The notes under the pieces were generated by a model. The model searched no databases and was not told the origin of the DNA. It saw only the letters and a list, made by a program, of their open reading frames with translations. Positions 1 through 7,695 of a stretch of DNA of 64,000 bases are shown piece by piece. The DNA is taken from NCBI GenBank assembly GCA_023460395.1, contig JAEWQB010000024.1:248001-312000 (forward strand). Reading direction: 5' to 3'. A program made the position numbers and the translations under genes. Source of the DNA: Pseudomonadota bacterium. Its GTDB lineage: Bacteria > Desulfobacterota > Desulfovibrionia > Desulfovibrionales > Desulfovibrionaceae. Position 1 is the first letter of the stretch. Each line of letters opens with the position of its first letter.

Positions 1-522
1 TCCGTAGCCAGTGCCGCCATAGCCTCTGTAAACATGGTGTTCCAGATTATTGAGCAGATACGCGACTCAGGCGCGGGGCCGCAGGCTGAAATGGACGACA
101 TGCTGGAGCGCATCCGGCAACTGGGTGAAACGGCCCCTCCCGCCGAAGACACGGGAAGCGGCGGGGTGCGCCTTGCCCGTGCGGGCAACGCCATGGTGGC
201 CCGCATAGACATGCCACGTCTGCACCTTCCAGAACAGCGTCAGGCTCTGCTGGATGTCCTGCAACAACAACAGGACGGGGTTCCTCTGGTGCTGGACTTT
301 TCCGCCGTGCTCTCCGCGGCTTCGTCGCTATGGGAAATGATGGAACCATTTACCGGGCGGTTTCCCATTCATGTCGCGGGCATGTGCCCCGCTGTGCGCG
401 GAACCCTAAGCGGCTGGGGATATGACGCGTTGTTCCGCGAGCACCGGAGTGTGGAAGCCTGCATCGGTGACGCGGCGGAATGCGTCTCCGACCTAGCCGG
501 ACAGGACGGGGAGGAGGCATGA
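1..522 (+). CDS. Hpt/STAS-like chemotaxis-type protein, 5' end cut by the window
   Basis: The frame is open from base 1, so the first ATG at 34 is probably internal. The first ~45 residues are helical and resemble the end of a CheA P1/Hpt domain (alternating hydrophobic helices ending in MLERIRQL). After a Pro/Gly linker, residues ~60-160 look like a STAS domain: a strand ending in VLDFSAV, a following helix, then a strand-turn (HVAGMCPAVRGTL) and a final helix with DALFREH. The stop overlaps the CheA-like start (ATGA), so the two are translationally coupled. I infer that this gene supplies the phosphorylatable histidine that the neighbouring kinase lacks. The key histidine would be upstream of the window and cannot be seen. 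Confidence 0.55.
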   Translation, partial: SVASAAIASVNMVFQIIEQIRDSGAGPQAEMDDMLERIRQLGETAPPAEDTGSGGVRLARAGNAMVARIDMPRLHLPEQRQALLDVLQQQQDGVPLVLDFSAVLSAASSLWEMMEPFTGRFPIHVAGMCPAVRGTLSGWGYDALFREHRSVEACIGDAAECVSDLAGQDGEEA

Positions 523-2255
523 GAGACGCCATACTTGCCAGCGTGGAGCAGATGGAGACGGCGGTTCTGGCGCTTGAATCTCCCAATCATAAGCCGGAAG
601 ATGTTAGTTCCGTGCTGGACAGGCTGGGTCTTTCCCACCTCAAGCTCCCCTCAGCGCAACTCATCACCCTTTTCGACATGCTGAAAGACGGCATACAACC
701 CGTCACTCCAGAGCTTGTCACCGCCTTGCTGGCGGTATGCGAAGCGCAAAAGCGCATGCTCTACGCACTGGGCGGGTTTGTGGAACATGCCGCACGCGAA
801 ATAGAGGCCCGCTCCGCCGCTTTGGCGGAGGACCGCCCCATCTCCGCCACCACGGCGGACGAAACGCCCGCCGACAGACAACCAGCGACACAGGAAACCA
901 GCACGACGGAAGATACGGCTGGTCCTTCTGGCAATGCCACCTCCGCCGACCCCGCCGCAAACGCAGCCTCCAATCACGAAGGCGAAGACAAAGTTCCTCC
1001 TTCGCCACAGCCAGACGCCGGAACAGCGCCCCGCCAAAAACGCGAGGGGATCTTCTCCGTGCGTGTGAACACCGAAAAACTCGATAATCTCATCGATTCG
1101 GTGGGCAAGCTCATGGTCAGCTATGCTGTCATTTCCCAGAATAAGCAGTTAGACGTTTCCGTAATCTCCGGCCTGCGAGAAATGGACAGCATCATCGGGC
1201 GCATTAAAGCCGAAGTGGACCACATCCGCCTTGTGCCGCTCAAACAGATTTTTATGCCCCTGCACCGCCTGATAACCAGTACAGCACAGAAGGTAGGGAA
1301 AAAAATAGAAATACAAGTACAGGGTGACGATCTGGAACTGGACAAAATGATTGTGGAAAATTTGAATGAGCCGCTGGTACACATGCTGCGCAACGCTGTG
1401 GACCACGGCGTGGAGGCGCCGGAAGAGCGGTTGGCCGCTGGCAAGCCCGCCACCGGAACAGTGTGGCTGGCCGCTTCCCGCAAGGGAGACATGGCCACCC
1501 TTTCCATCCGGGACGATGGCCGGGGGCTGAACCCGGACCGCATTCGAGAAAAGGCGCGGGACAGGGGACTTTTGGAAGAGGGGCGGAGTTATTCCAACGA
1601 AGACCTGTATCAATTCATCATGGCGTCTGGATTTTCCACCGCCGATACTGTGACCGACATTTCCGGGCGGGGCGTGGGCATGGATGCCGTGGTCAACGCC
1701 GTCAAGGGACAATTGGGCGGCGATGTGCGCGTAAGCAGCCAGCGAGGCCGGGGCACGGAATTTCTTATCACCGTCCCGCTGGACCGTTCGGTCAATGAAG
1801 GCATTGTGGATGCCTTAATCGCCCGCGTGGGAGAAGAAACCTTTGTCATTCCCAGCCGCGATGTTCTTGAGGTCTTTGCCGCCCGCCCCGGTGATATGGT
1901 GGACCTGCCGGACGGTTCCCGCGCGGTTAGCGTGCGGGGCAAAATATTTCCCGTCATCATGCTCGCGGAATACTTCGGTCTTGTCTCCCGCCCCAATACA
2001 GACGGATATTTGCATACTATTGTCGTTAAGGTGGGTGACAGCAAGGCCGCCATCCTGATAGATGAAGTGGTAAGCCAGCAACAGGCAGTGGTGACCGGAT
2101 TCACCATTCCTGTACAACGCCTCTACCAAATACCTATTTTGGGCTACGGCATGCTGGGGGAAACCGACGCTCTGGTGGTGGATGTGGAAAACCTGCTTGA
2201 GCGTGTGAAAGCATCTGACGGACGATTTATGTCCGCAAGGGAAGGCGTGCTGTGA
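519..2255 (+). CDS. CheA-like chemotaxis histidine kinase with degenerate P1 domain
   Basis: Histidine kinase of the CheA family, 578 residues from the ATG at 519, which has a strong GGAGG just upstream and overlaps the previous stop. Residues ~1-95 fold like a P1 helical bundle, but the usual HTxKG-type phospho-site reads VLDRLGL, with Asp34 where the His should be. A Pro/Ala/Thr-rich linker (~105-175) follows, then the P3 dimerisation segment (LDNLIDSVGKLMVS). The ATPase domain has its N box (MLRNAVDHGVE), G1 (DDGRGL), G2 (SGRGVGMDAV) and G3 (GRGTEF). A CheW-like P5 domain ends the protein. The ATP site looks intact, so the enzyme probably phosphorylates a separate Hpt domain, as in split CheA systems. 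Confidence 0.9.
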   Translation: MRDAILASVEQMETAVLALESPNHKPEDVSSVLDRLGLSHLKLPSAQLITLFDMLKDGIQPVTPELVTALLAVCEAQKRMLYALGGFVEHAAREIEARSAALAEDRPISATTADETPADRQPATQETSTTEDTAGPSGNATSADPAANAASNHEGEDKVPPSPQPDAGTAPRQKREGIFSVRVNTEKLDNLIDSVGKLMVSYAVISQNKQLDVSVISGLREMDSIIGRIKAEVDHIRLVPLKQIFMPLHRLITSTAQKVGKKIEIQVQGDDLELDKMIVENLNEPLVHMLRNAVDHGVEAPEERLAAGKPATGTVWLAASRKGDMATLSIRDDGRGLNPDRIREKARDRGLLEEGRSYSNEDLYQFIMASGFSTADTVTDISGRGVGMDAVVNAVKGQLGGDVRVSSQRGRGTEFLITVPLDRSVNEGIVDALIARVGEETFVIPSRDVLEVFAARPGDMVDLPDGSRAVSVRGKIFPVIMLAEYFGLVSRPNTDGYLHTIVVKVGDSKAAILIDEVVSQQQAVVTGFTIPVQRLYQIPILGYGMLGETDALVVDVENLLERVKASDGRFMSAREGVL

Positions 2256-3934
2256 CCCTTCATTCCTCCTCCGGCCCATGCGGCCCGGCATACGACCCCA
2301 CATGCGCCCCGGAAAACGGCTCAACCAATACCCCTTCCCAGAACCCGGCGACAGAACCAGCGGTCGAACCGGTTCGCATTGTCATTGCGGGGGGCGGCTT
2401 TGCCGGGCTGTGGGCGGCCCGCAGTTTCGCCAATACCTGCGCCGCGTCAAAGCCGTGGTACCAGCGCTGGTATGACAAAGCCCTTGCTATTGCGATTGCG
2501 CTGGCAAACAAGGTATCGGGACCAACGTCTCCGCCCGAAGAACACGCCGCGCCGGGATCGACCTCGAACGGTGACTCCGCCGGTGATTTCCCCGATGATT
2601 TTGCCGATGCTCCCTCAGAACTCCCTTCAAAGCACCCCACATCCGCGACGATTGCCGGGCAACCCGGCACCTGCCCCACCCCTCTCAGCATACTCGTCGT
2701 GGACAACAACAATTACCACACCTTTCAGCCGTTACTGTATCAGGTCGCGGCGGCAGAACTGGGACCGGAGCAGATAACCTACCCCCTGCGCGGCATCTTT
2801 CGCCGCATGAAAAATGTTGATTTTTCACTGGCCTGCATCACGGGAGCAGACCGCGAACGCCGTCTTTTGCATACCGATCAAGGCGACGTGCCCTACGATT
2901 ATCTGGTGTTGGCTATGGGCAGCAATACGGAGTTTTACGGCGTGACCGGTGCGGAAACTCACGCCTTCCGCCTCAAAACCGCCGAACAGGCCATTGCCTT
3001 ACGCAATCACATTCTCACCCGCTTTGAACTGGCTGCCCGCGTTCCTGACCCGGCAGAACGCCAGCGGATGCTCACGTTCACCGTGGTGGGGGGCGGCCCT
3101 ACCGGAGTAGAATATGCCGGGGCGCTGGCAGAGCTTATCCGCACGCCCATGCACAAAGACTTTCGCGAGTCAGATATCGCCACGGCCCGTGTGGTGCTGG
3201 TAGAGGGCAGTTCCGGCTTGCTCACAGGCTACCCGGAGCGATTGCGGCAATACACCCTGCGCCGCCTTGCGCACATGGGTGTGGATGTGCGGCTGGGTAC
3301 CTCTGTTGCCAGAGTATCCCAATTCTCAGTGCAGTTTGGGGACGGAACGTCCCTACCCACGGAAACGGTGGTCTGGTCGGCAGGAATTCGCGGAAACCGC
3401 GCCGCGCAAACCATGGGACTGCCCCTTGGGAGAGCCAATCGCGTTTCGGTGTTGCCCACCCTGCAAGTGGCAGACGATCCCCGTGTGTTTGTGGCGGGAG
3501 ATCTTGCCCTGCCCATACAAGGCGATGCACCGCTTACCGCGCCCACGGTGGCACCTAACGCCACGCAGCAAGGCTCGCTGGTTGCCGAAAACATCTTGCG
3601 CCACCTGCGAGGTGAGCCGCTTCAGCCCTACGCGTACAAGGACAAGGGCGCTATGGCTACCATAGGCCGTTCCAGCGCCGTGGTACGCATCGGCACACGC
3701 ACTGTCACCGGATTCGTGGCATGGGTGTTATGGCTGTTTGTCCATTTGGCCTACCTCATCGGCTTCCGCAACCGTCTTTTCGTATTGGTAGACTGGGCGT
3801 GGGATTACCTGTTTTTTGAACGCTCAGTACGGCTAATCATGCCGCGCATTCCCCATTTGGAACGCGGAAAGGGCACTCCCGCCACCTGCCCCGGCGCGGA
3901 CGCGGAAACCACCCCTCTCAATGACCCGGAATAG
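2252..3934 (+). CDS. ndh: Type II NADH dehydrogenase (NDH-2) with a large insert
   Basis: FAD-dependent NADH:quinone oxidoreductase of the membrane surface, 560 residues, GTG start overlapping the CheA stop by 4 bases. The FAD-binding GGGFAG motif is at residues ~47-52 and the NAD-binding GGGPTGVEYA motif is in the middle. NYHTFQPLLYQVA is the family signature. The C-terminus has a hydrophobic hairpin and WDYLFF, the usual membrane-attachment region. Two things are odd: a 40-residue N-terminal extension, and an ~80-residue low-complexity insert (~62-145) splitting the first FAD-binding Rossmann unit. No better start is visible downstream. Why a respiratory enzyme is coupled to a CheA gene is unknown. 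Confidence 0.88.
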   Translation: MTLHSSSGPCGPAYDPTCAPENGSTNTPSQNPATEPAVEPVRIVIAGGGFAGLWAARSFANTCAASKPWYQRWYDKALAIAIALANKVSGPTSPPEEHAAPGSTSNGDSAGDFPDDFADAPSELPSKHPTSATIAGQPGTCPTPLSILVVDNNNYHTFQPLLYQVAAAELGPEQITYPLRGIFRRMKNVDFSLACITGADRERRLLHTDQGDVPYDYLVLAMGSNTEFYGVTGAETHAFRLKTAEQAIALRNHILTRFELAARVPDPAERQRMLTFTVVGGGPTGVEYAGALAELIRTPMHKDFRESDIATARVVLVEGSSGLLTGYPERLRQYTLRRLAHMGVDVRLGTSVARVSQFSVQFGDGTSLPTETVVWSAGIRGNRAAQTMGLPLGRANRVSVLPTLQVADDPRVFVAGDLALPIQGDAPLTAPTVAPNATQQGSLVAENILRHLRGEPLQPYAYKDKGAMATIGRSSAVVRIGTRTVTGFVAWVLWLFVHLAYLIGFRNRLFVLVDWAWDYLFFERSVRLIMPRIPHLERGKGTPATCPGADAETTPLNDPE

Positions 3935-3961
3935 GCTTTTTTCCATGCCGGACTGTGTCCG

Positions 3962-4300
3962 TCAGCAGAGCTTCGCTCCCAAGGGCACGGCCTTATCCGG
4001 CACGGCGAGCACAATACTCCCGTCCGCGTCAGCAAAGCCGGTAACAAGACACTCAGACATAAATGGCCCGATCTGTTTGCGTGGAAAATTCACCACGGCA
4101 ATAACCTGCCTGCCCACCAGTTCTTCCGGGGTGTATTGCGCGGTTATCTGCGCGCTGCTCTTCCGCTCGCCGATTTCCGGGCCAAAATCCAACCAGAGCT
4201 TATACGCGGGGTTGCGCGCCTCGGAAAACACTTCCGCGCGTATGACAACCCCCACCCGCAGCTCCACACGGGCGAATTCGTTCCAAGAAATTTCCTCCAT
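3962..4300 (-). CDS. csaA: CsaA-like tRNA-binding domain protein
   Basis: Small (112-residue) OB-fold protein of the CsaA/EMAP-II/Tyr-tRNA-synthetase C-terminal family. Family features are the opening F-ARVELRVGVV, then NPAYKLWLDFG, then SSAQITAQYTPEELVGRQVIAVVNF. CsaA of Bacillus subtilis is a dimer with chaperone and tRNA-binding activity linked to protein export; the role here is inferred from that. It is transcribed convergently with ndh, 27 bases from its stop, with no obvious terminator between. Length fits the family. Confidence 0.9.
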   Translation of the reverse strand: MEEISWNEFARVELRVGVVIRAEVFSEARNPAYKLWLDFGPEIGERKSSAQITAQYTPEELVGRQVIAVVNFPRKQIGPFMSECLVTGFADADGSIVLAVPDKAVPLGAKLC

Positions 4301-4372
4301 GGGGCCACCTCCTGCATGTTTTACGGTTCATATCCCCCGCATCCCGGAACGCGCCAGCGAAAAAACGCAAAG

Positions 4373-4408
4373 CCGCCCGGAGTGGCAAGCCATTCCGGGC
4401 GGTCTTTT
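4373..4408 (+). terminator. Terminator-like hairpin
   Basis: Perfect 8-base arms CCGCCCGG/CCGGGCGG separated by 14 bases and followed by TCTTTT. It looks like a rho-independent terminator reading rightwards. No gene ends immediately upstream on that strand, so it may protect the LysR promoter from read-through or end an unseen RNA. Confidence 0.45.
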
Positions 4409-4459
4409 ACGCGTGTCGCCACGCGAAGTCTTTCAGCCGATAGTCAGTCGTCTAAAAGG

Positions 4460-4493
4460 CGAGGCCCTGCGGGTGTGGGCATGCAGGGCCTCG
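4460..4493. repeat. Inverted repeat, 11-base arms
   Basis: CGAGGCCCTGC and its exact complement flank a 12-base loop. On the minus strand it is followed by CCTTTT, so it could terminate leftward transcription. Function not known. Confidence 0.45.
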
Positions 4494-4564
4494 TAGGGGA
4501 AAAAGGAGGAAGAAGCGCAAAACCAACTTGGTAGAACCGCCGCACCCTAATGGCAGTAACGGCG

Positions 4565-4581
4565 ACAACGGTTCCCGTTGT
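4565..4581. promoter_or_regulatory. Candidate operator before the LysR gene
   Basis: Perfect inverted repeat ACAACGG-TTC-CCGTTGT about 43 bases upstream of the likely -10 box of the LysR gene. Position and symmetry suit autoregulation, but no binding protein is shown. Confidence 0.35.
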
Positions 4582-4623
4582 GATGTGGGTCAATAATATT
4601 CACGCTGGCGGGAAACACAAATT

Positions 4624-4629
4624 TATAAT
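4624..4629 (+). promoter_or_regulatory. Likely -10 box of the LysR gene
   Basis: A consensus TATAAT in an A+T-rich stretch, 43 bases before the ATG at 4672. The -35 region is weak, which would suit an activated or autoregulated promoter. An AAGGA ribosome-binding site lies just upstream of the ATG. Confidence 0.45.
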
Positions 4630-4671
4630 ATTTAAATTGTCGTTCAATAAATCTGAATAAGGATCTATTCC

Positions 4672-5586
4672 ATGAATATCACGGTCCGGCAGTTGGAGCT
4701 ATTTATTTCTCTCATGCGCACACCGCACATCGGTAAGGTTGCGGAAGAGCACTTCATTACTCAGTCTGCCGTCTCTATGGCCCTTAAATCGCTTGAAGAA
4801 TCTGTTGGCGAGAGGCTTTTTGACCGTATCAGCAACCGCCTTGTGCCTAACGAAAGCGGCAGACTGCTACTTAGCCGGGTTCGCCCCGCGCTGGAGCAGT
4901 TGCAGGAAGTGGAAACCATCTTCCGGCAAGATCGCATGGCCGGAGTGCTCACCATTGCCGCCAGTTCCACCATTGCCGACTATATCATGCCGCAGGTGCT
5001 CTTTGATTTCCGCCTGCTGTACCCAGAGGTACGGGTGGAAATGCTTACCCGCAACTCCGCCGAAGTAATCGCGGGCATTGAATCCGGCACGTTGGCACTG
5101 GGGTTTATTGAAGGGGATTATGAATGCCGGGTGGCGGACTTCCGGGAGCTGTGCACCGAAGAATTGGTGGTGGTTTCCGCTGACAAAGAATTCGCCTCCG
5201 CACGGGAATACATGCTGGAAGAGATCCTCGGCATGAAATGGGTATTGCGCGAGTCCGGTTCCGGCACGCGGCAAACCATGTGGGAACACCTTGGCGCGGC
5301 TAAAAAACATCTAAATGTATTTTTAGAGCTGGAACACATTGAGTCCATTAAAATGGTGCTCAAAAACCCCAATACACTCAGTTGCATGTCGCCGTTTTGC
5401 TTCCGGCGCGAACTCGCCAGCGGCGAACTGTTCCCCGTGCAGGTGGACGGCGTGCGTTTTACGCGCCGCTTTTACACCGTCATGCACCGGCAAAAATACA
5501 GGTCTTCGCTGTTACTGGCCTTTGTGGAGCATGTGCGCCGCTATATGGACAAAATGGGACCGTGGGTGCTTTCCGGCGCGTCATAA
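4672..5586 (+). CDS. LysR-family transcriptional regulator
   Basis: Standard-length LysR regulator (304 residues). The N-terminal winged helix shows the family pattern: VRQLELFISL at the start, then QSAVSMALKSLEESVGERLFDR in the recognition region. Residues ~90-300 form the periplasmic-binding-like effector domain, beginning LTIAASSTIADYIMP, which is close to the CysB/CbbR/YeiE-type subgroup. The effector cannot be told from sequence. It converges with aroE and the two coding regions overlap by 6 bases. The target may be itself or csaA across the divergent region. Confidence 0.93.
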   Translation: MNITVRQLELFISLMRTPHIGKVAEEHFITQSAVSMALKSLEESVGERLFDRISNRLVPNESGRLLLSRVRPALEQLQEVETIFRQDRMAGVLTIAASSTIADYIMPQVLFDFRLLYPEVRVEMLTRNSAEVIAGIESGTLALGFIEGDYECRVADFRELCTEELVVVSADKEFASAREYMLEEILGMKWVLRESGSGTRQTMWEHLGAAKKHLNVFLELEHIESIKMVLKNPNTLSCMSPFCFRRELASGELFPVQVDGVRFTRRFYTVMHRQKYRSSLLLAFVEHVRRYMDKMGPWVLSGAS

Positions 5587-6420
5587 CCCTGTCAACACGC
5601 CAAGCATACGTTCCCGCGCCGCATCAGCAGCCAATTCGCACCCCGTCCAGAGACGAAACTGCGCCACTCCCTGCGCGACGAACATATGCAGACCGTCCAA
5701 TGTCTGCCATCCTGCCGCCTGAGCTTCGCGTAAAAAACGAGTGCGCAGGGGATTATAGACCAAATCATACGCAAGGCCCCCCTGCGGGCCAAAAGAGGCA
5801 GCGGGCCACGGCGTCTGTGCCTCGTTGTCTCCCGCCATACCCAGCGGTGTGCAGTTGACCAGCACATTCGCCCCGGTTTGCGTCCGTGCTTCCCACGGAA
5901 CCACCTGTGTGCCAAATGGTGCCGCCAAGGCACAGGCCCGCTCCGGCGAGCGGTTAGTCAGGAGCACCTGTTCCACTCCCAGCTCGTCCGCGCATTCCGT
6001 CAGGCCCGCCAGCACGGCTCTGGCGGCTCCGCCCGCCCCCAGCACCAACACCCGGCGCAAAGGGGCACGCACAGCCCGCAACGGGGCCAGAAACCCCGCC
6101 ACGTCAGTATTTTCGCCTATCAGCCGCTCCCCTTTCCAATATAGAGTGTTCACGGCCCCCACAGTGCGGGCACGCGGTGCCACCTCGTCCAGCAAAGGCA
6201 TGACGGCTTCCTTGTGCGGAATAGTCACGCTGGCTCCCTGCATGGGAAGCGTGCGGAACGCGGTGAGGAAATCCGCCAAGCGCTCCGGCGGCAGGGGAAA
6301 GGCCATATAGACGGCGGGTAATTGAAATTGGGCAAAACCCCAGTTGTGCAGGGCCGGACTTAGTGTGTGCCCAAGGGGGTGCCCGATAATGCCGAAGAGT
6401 TTTTCCGGTATACGCGTCAT
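5581..6420 (-). CDS. aroE: Shikimate dehydrogenase
   Basis: NADP-dependent reduction of 3-dehydroshikimate to shikimate in aromatic amino acid synthesis. The N-terminal substrate domain shows GIIGHPLGHTLSPALHN and the catalytic lysine in VTIPHKEAVMPLLD. The Rossmann part has VLGAGGAARAVLAGL, then NRSPERA for the NADP phosphate, and NCTPLGM. I take the ATG at 6420, which gives the normal 279-residue length; a TTG at 6531 would add 37 non-homologous residues. It lies downstream of siaC in the same direction. The stop overlaps the end of the LysR gene. Confidence 0.93.
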   Translation of the reverse strand: MTRIPEKLFGIIGHPLGHTLSPALHNWGFAQFQLPAVYMAFPLPPERLADFLTAFRTLPMQGASVTIPHKEAVMPLLDEVAPRARTVGAVNTLYWKGERLIGENTDVAGFLAPLRAVRAPLRRVLVLGAGGAARAVLAGLTECADELGVEQVLLTNRSPERACALAAPFGTQVVPWEARTQTGANVLVNCTPLGMAGDNEAQTPWPAASFGPQGGLAYDLVYNPLRTRFLREAQAAGWQTLDGLHMFVAQGVAQFRLWTGCELAADAARERMLGVLTGL

Positions 6421-6634
6421 ACTGTCCGAGCGGCGTTCCGCCGTGGCTAACGTGCAGCGTTCGCCGATGCGGACGCTGGCAGCAGAGTGCCGCGCCAGCC
6501 GGACAAGGTCAAGTCCTGCCGGGCGGTACAACCGCTTCTAAGGAACGCACCAAAGAGCGCGGACCGCACCGGGAAAGACGTGTCACAAAATCTCCGCAGG
6601 CCGGGCCCTCCGGCACCGTGGGAAACGCGCCACG

Positions 6635-7030
6635 CTACGCCTCTATCCGCTCCAGCAAAAACCGCACGTGGGCAACGTCTTCCCGAAATTCTTCCCCGCA
6701 TTCAAACGCGGTTTCATTTTCCGCGTGGTAGCGCCAGCGGACCGCGACCCGCCTGCCCCGCGCCGCCGCCGTATCCAGCAGGTCGAATAAGTCCATAAAC
6801 GTTTTGGAACTGGAGCTGTTAAAATAGATAATTTCCATTTCCAGTTCCACAGGTGCGGAGCCAGAGCCTGCCAAATAGTGACGCAGCCATGCGAACATGG
6901 GTTCATAAAAGCGTGCGCAGTGCTCAGGATAGGACTCGCCCCGGATGCAAAGAAGGCCCGTTTCCGGGTCAAAATCTATGGCAGGCGAGGATTTAGTCCC
7001 TGCCACCACGAAACGGGTTTGTGCTGTCAT
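6635..7030 (-). CDS. siaC: SiaC-family regulatory phosphoprotein (DUF1987)
   Basis: 131 residues, DUF1987/SiaC family. In Pseudomonas aeruginosa SiaC is phosphorylated by SiaB, dephosphorylated by SiaA, and when unphosphorylated binds and activates the diguanylate cyclase SiaD. The family core here is GLLCIRGESYPE near residue 26-37 and EIIYFNSSSSKTFMDLFDLLD around 66-86. By my alignment the phospho-accepting position falls in the NSSSS run. ATG at 7030 has a GAGAGG site upstream. It is the last gene of the Sia-type operon. Confidence 0.88.
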   Translation of the reverse strand: MTAQTRFVVAGTKSSPAIDFDPETGLLCIRGESYPEHCARFYEPMFAWLRHYLAGSGSAPVELEMEIIYFNSSSSKTFMDLFDLLDTAAARGRRVAVRWRYHAENETAFECGEEFREDVAHVRFLLERIEA

Positions 7031-7048
7031 GGAGCCTCTCTCTGCCTA

Positions 7049-7681
7049 CTAAATATGTACTTTTACAGCAAAAAACGACATCGAATCAGAAATGGGATCA
7101 AACCGGTACTGCAACGGGCGGCTGGCCTTGCGGGCCATTTCAATAAAGCCCAGCCCCGCGCCGCACGAGTCTTCGTCCGGCCCTTTGCGGCGCTGCTCTT
7201 TGTAATAGGCCTTCAATTCTTCCCGCGACATGCTGTTTATGGTGTCTATACGTTCCTTAATACGCGCCTCGCGCTTTCTGTTTACAGGATTCCCGCACGA
7301 CACATAAAACTGCTCTCCTTCGCGTCCGACCATAATCTGCCCGGTTCCCATACCCGGTCCCGCGCTCGCAGGATTTCCAAACGCTTGGCACGCTCCCACG
7401 GCTACGCCCGATGCGTTGCCACACCAACCGGCATCGTCTTTCTCTTTCTCTGCGGGCGGTCCCTCGTGCTCTTTCGCGTAGCAAATGACGTTCTGCATCT
7501 GCTCCACCAGCACGGCGAACACCTTCTGGGCGAGTTGCATGCCGTTTTCCTCATACGCCATTTTGCGGCGCATCATATCGCCAATACCTTCCACCACGCT
7601 TTGGGAAATGGGGCCGTTAAAGTACAACACCACCCCTTCACGATTCATGGTTTCGTAAAACGCGAGCATAGTCATCTCCAT
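7049..7681 (-). CDS. siaB: SiaB-family protein kinase
   Basis: 210 residues with the SiaB pattern: an N-terminal GVVLYFNGPISQSVVEGIGD, then a helical stretch around QKVFAVLVEQMQN, a variable Gly/Ala-rich insert, and a C-terminal GAGLGFIEMARKA. SiaB has a histidine-kinase-like fold and phosphorylates SiaC. The gene sits 18 bases before siaC and 14 bases after siaA, so it is in one operon with them. Start ATG at 7681 has an AGGGGA site 7 bases upstream. Confidence 0.85.
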   Translation of the reverse strand: MEMTMLAFYETMNREGVVLYFNGPISQSVVEGIGDMMRRKMAYEENGMQLAQKVFAVLVEQMQNVICYAKEHEGPPAEKEKDDAGWCGNASGVAVGACQAFGNPASAGPGMGTGQIMVGREGEQFYVSCGNPVNRKREARIKERIDTINSMSREELKAYYKEQRRKGPDEDSCGAGLGFIEMARKASRPLQYRFDPISDSMSFFAVKVHI

Positions 7682-7695
7682 GAGTTTTCCCCTGC

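Larger units (their letters stand above)
4301..4671. other. Intergenic region between csaA and the LysR gene
   Basis: This 371-base gap carries no convincing gene. It holds two G+C-rich inverted repeats (4373-4402 and 4460-4493), a perfect short inverted repeat at 4565-4581, and an A+T-rich promoter just before the LysR gene. It is the divergent control region for csaA and the LysR gene. Confidence 0.6.

Noticed and set aside
6421..6531. 37-residue N-terminal extension of aroE from a TTG
   Set aside because: Not similar to the shikimate dehydrogenase N-terminus; the ATG at 6420 gives the normal length.
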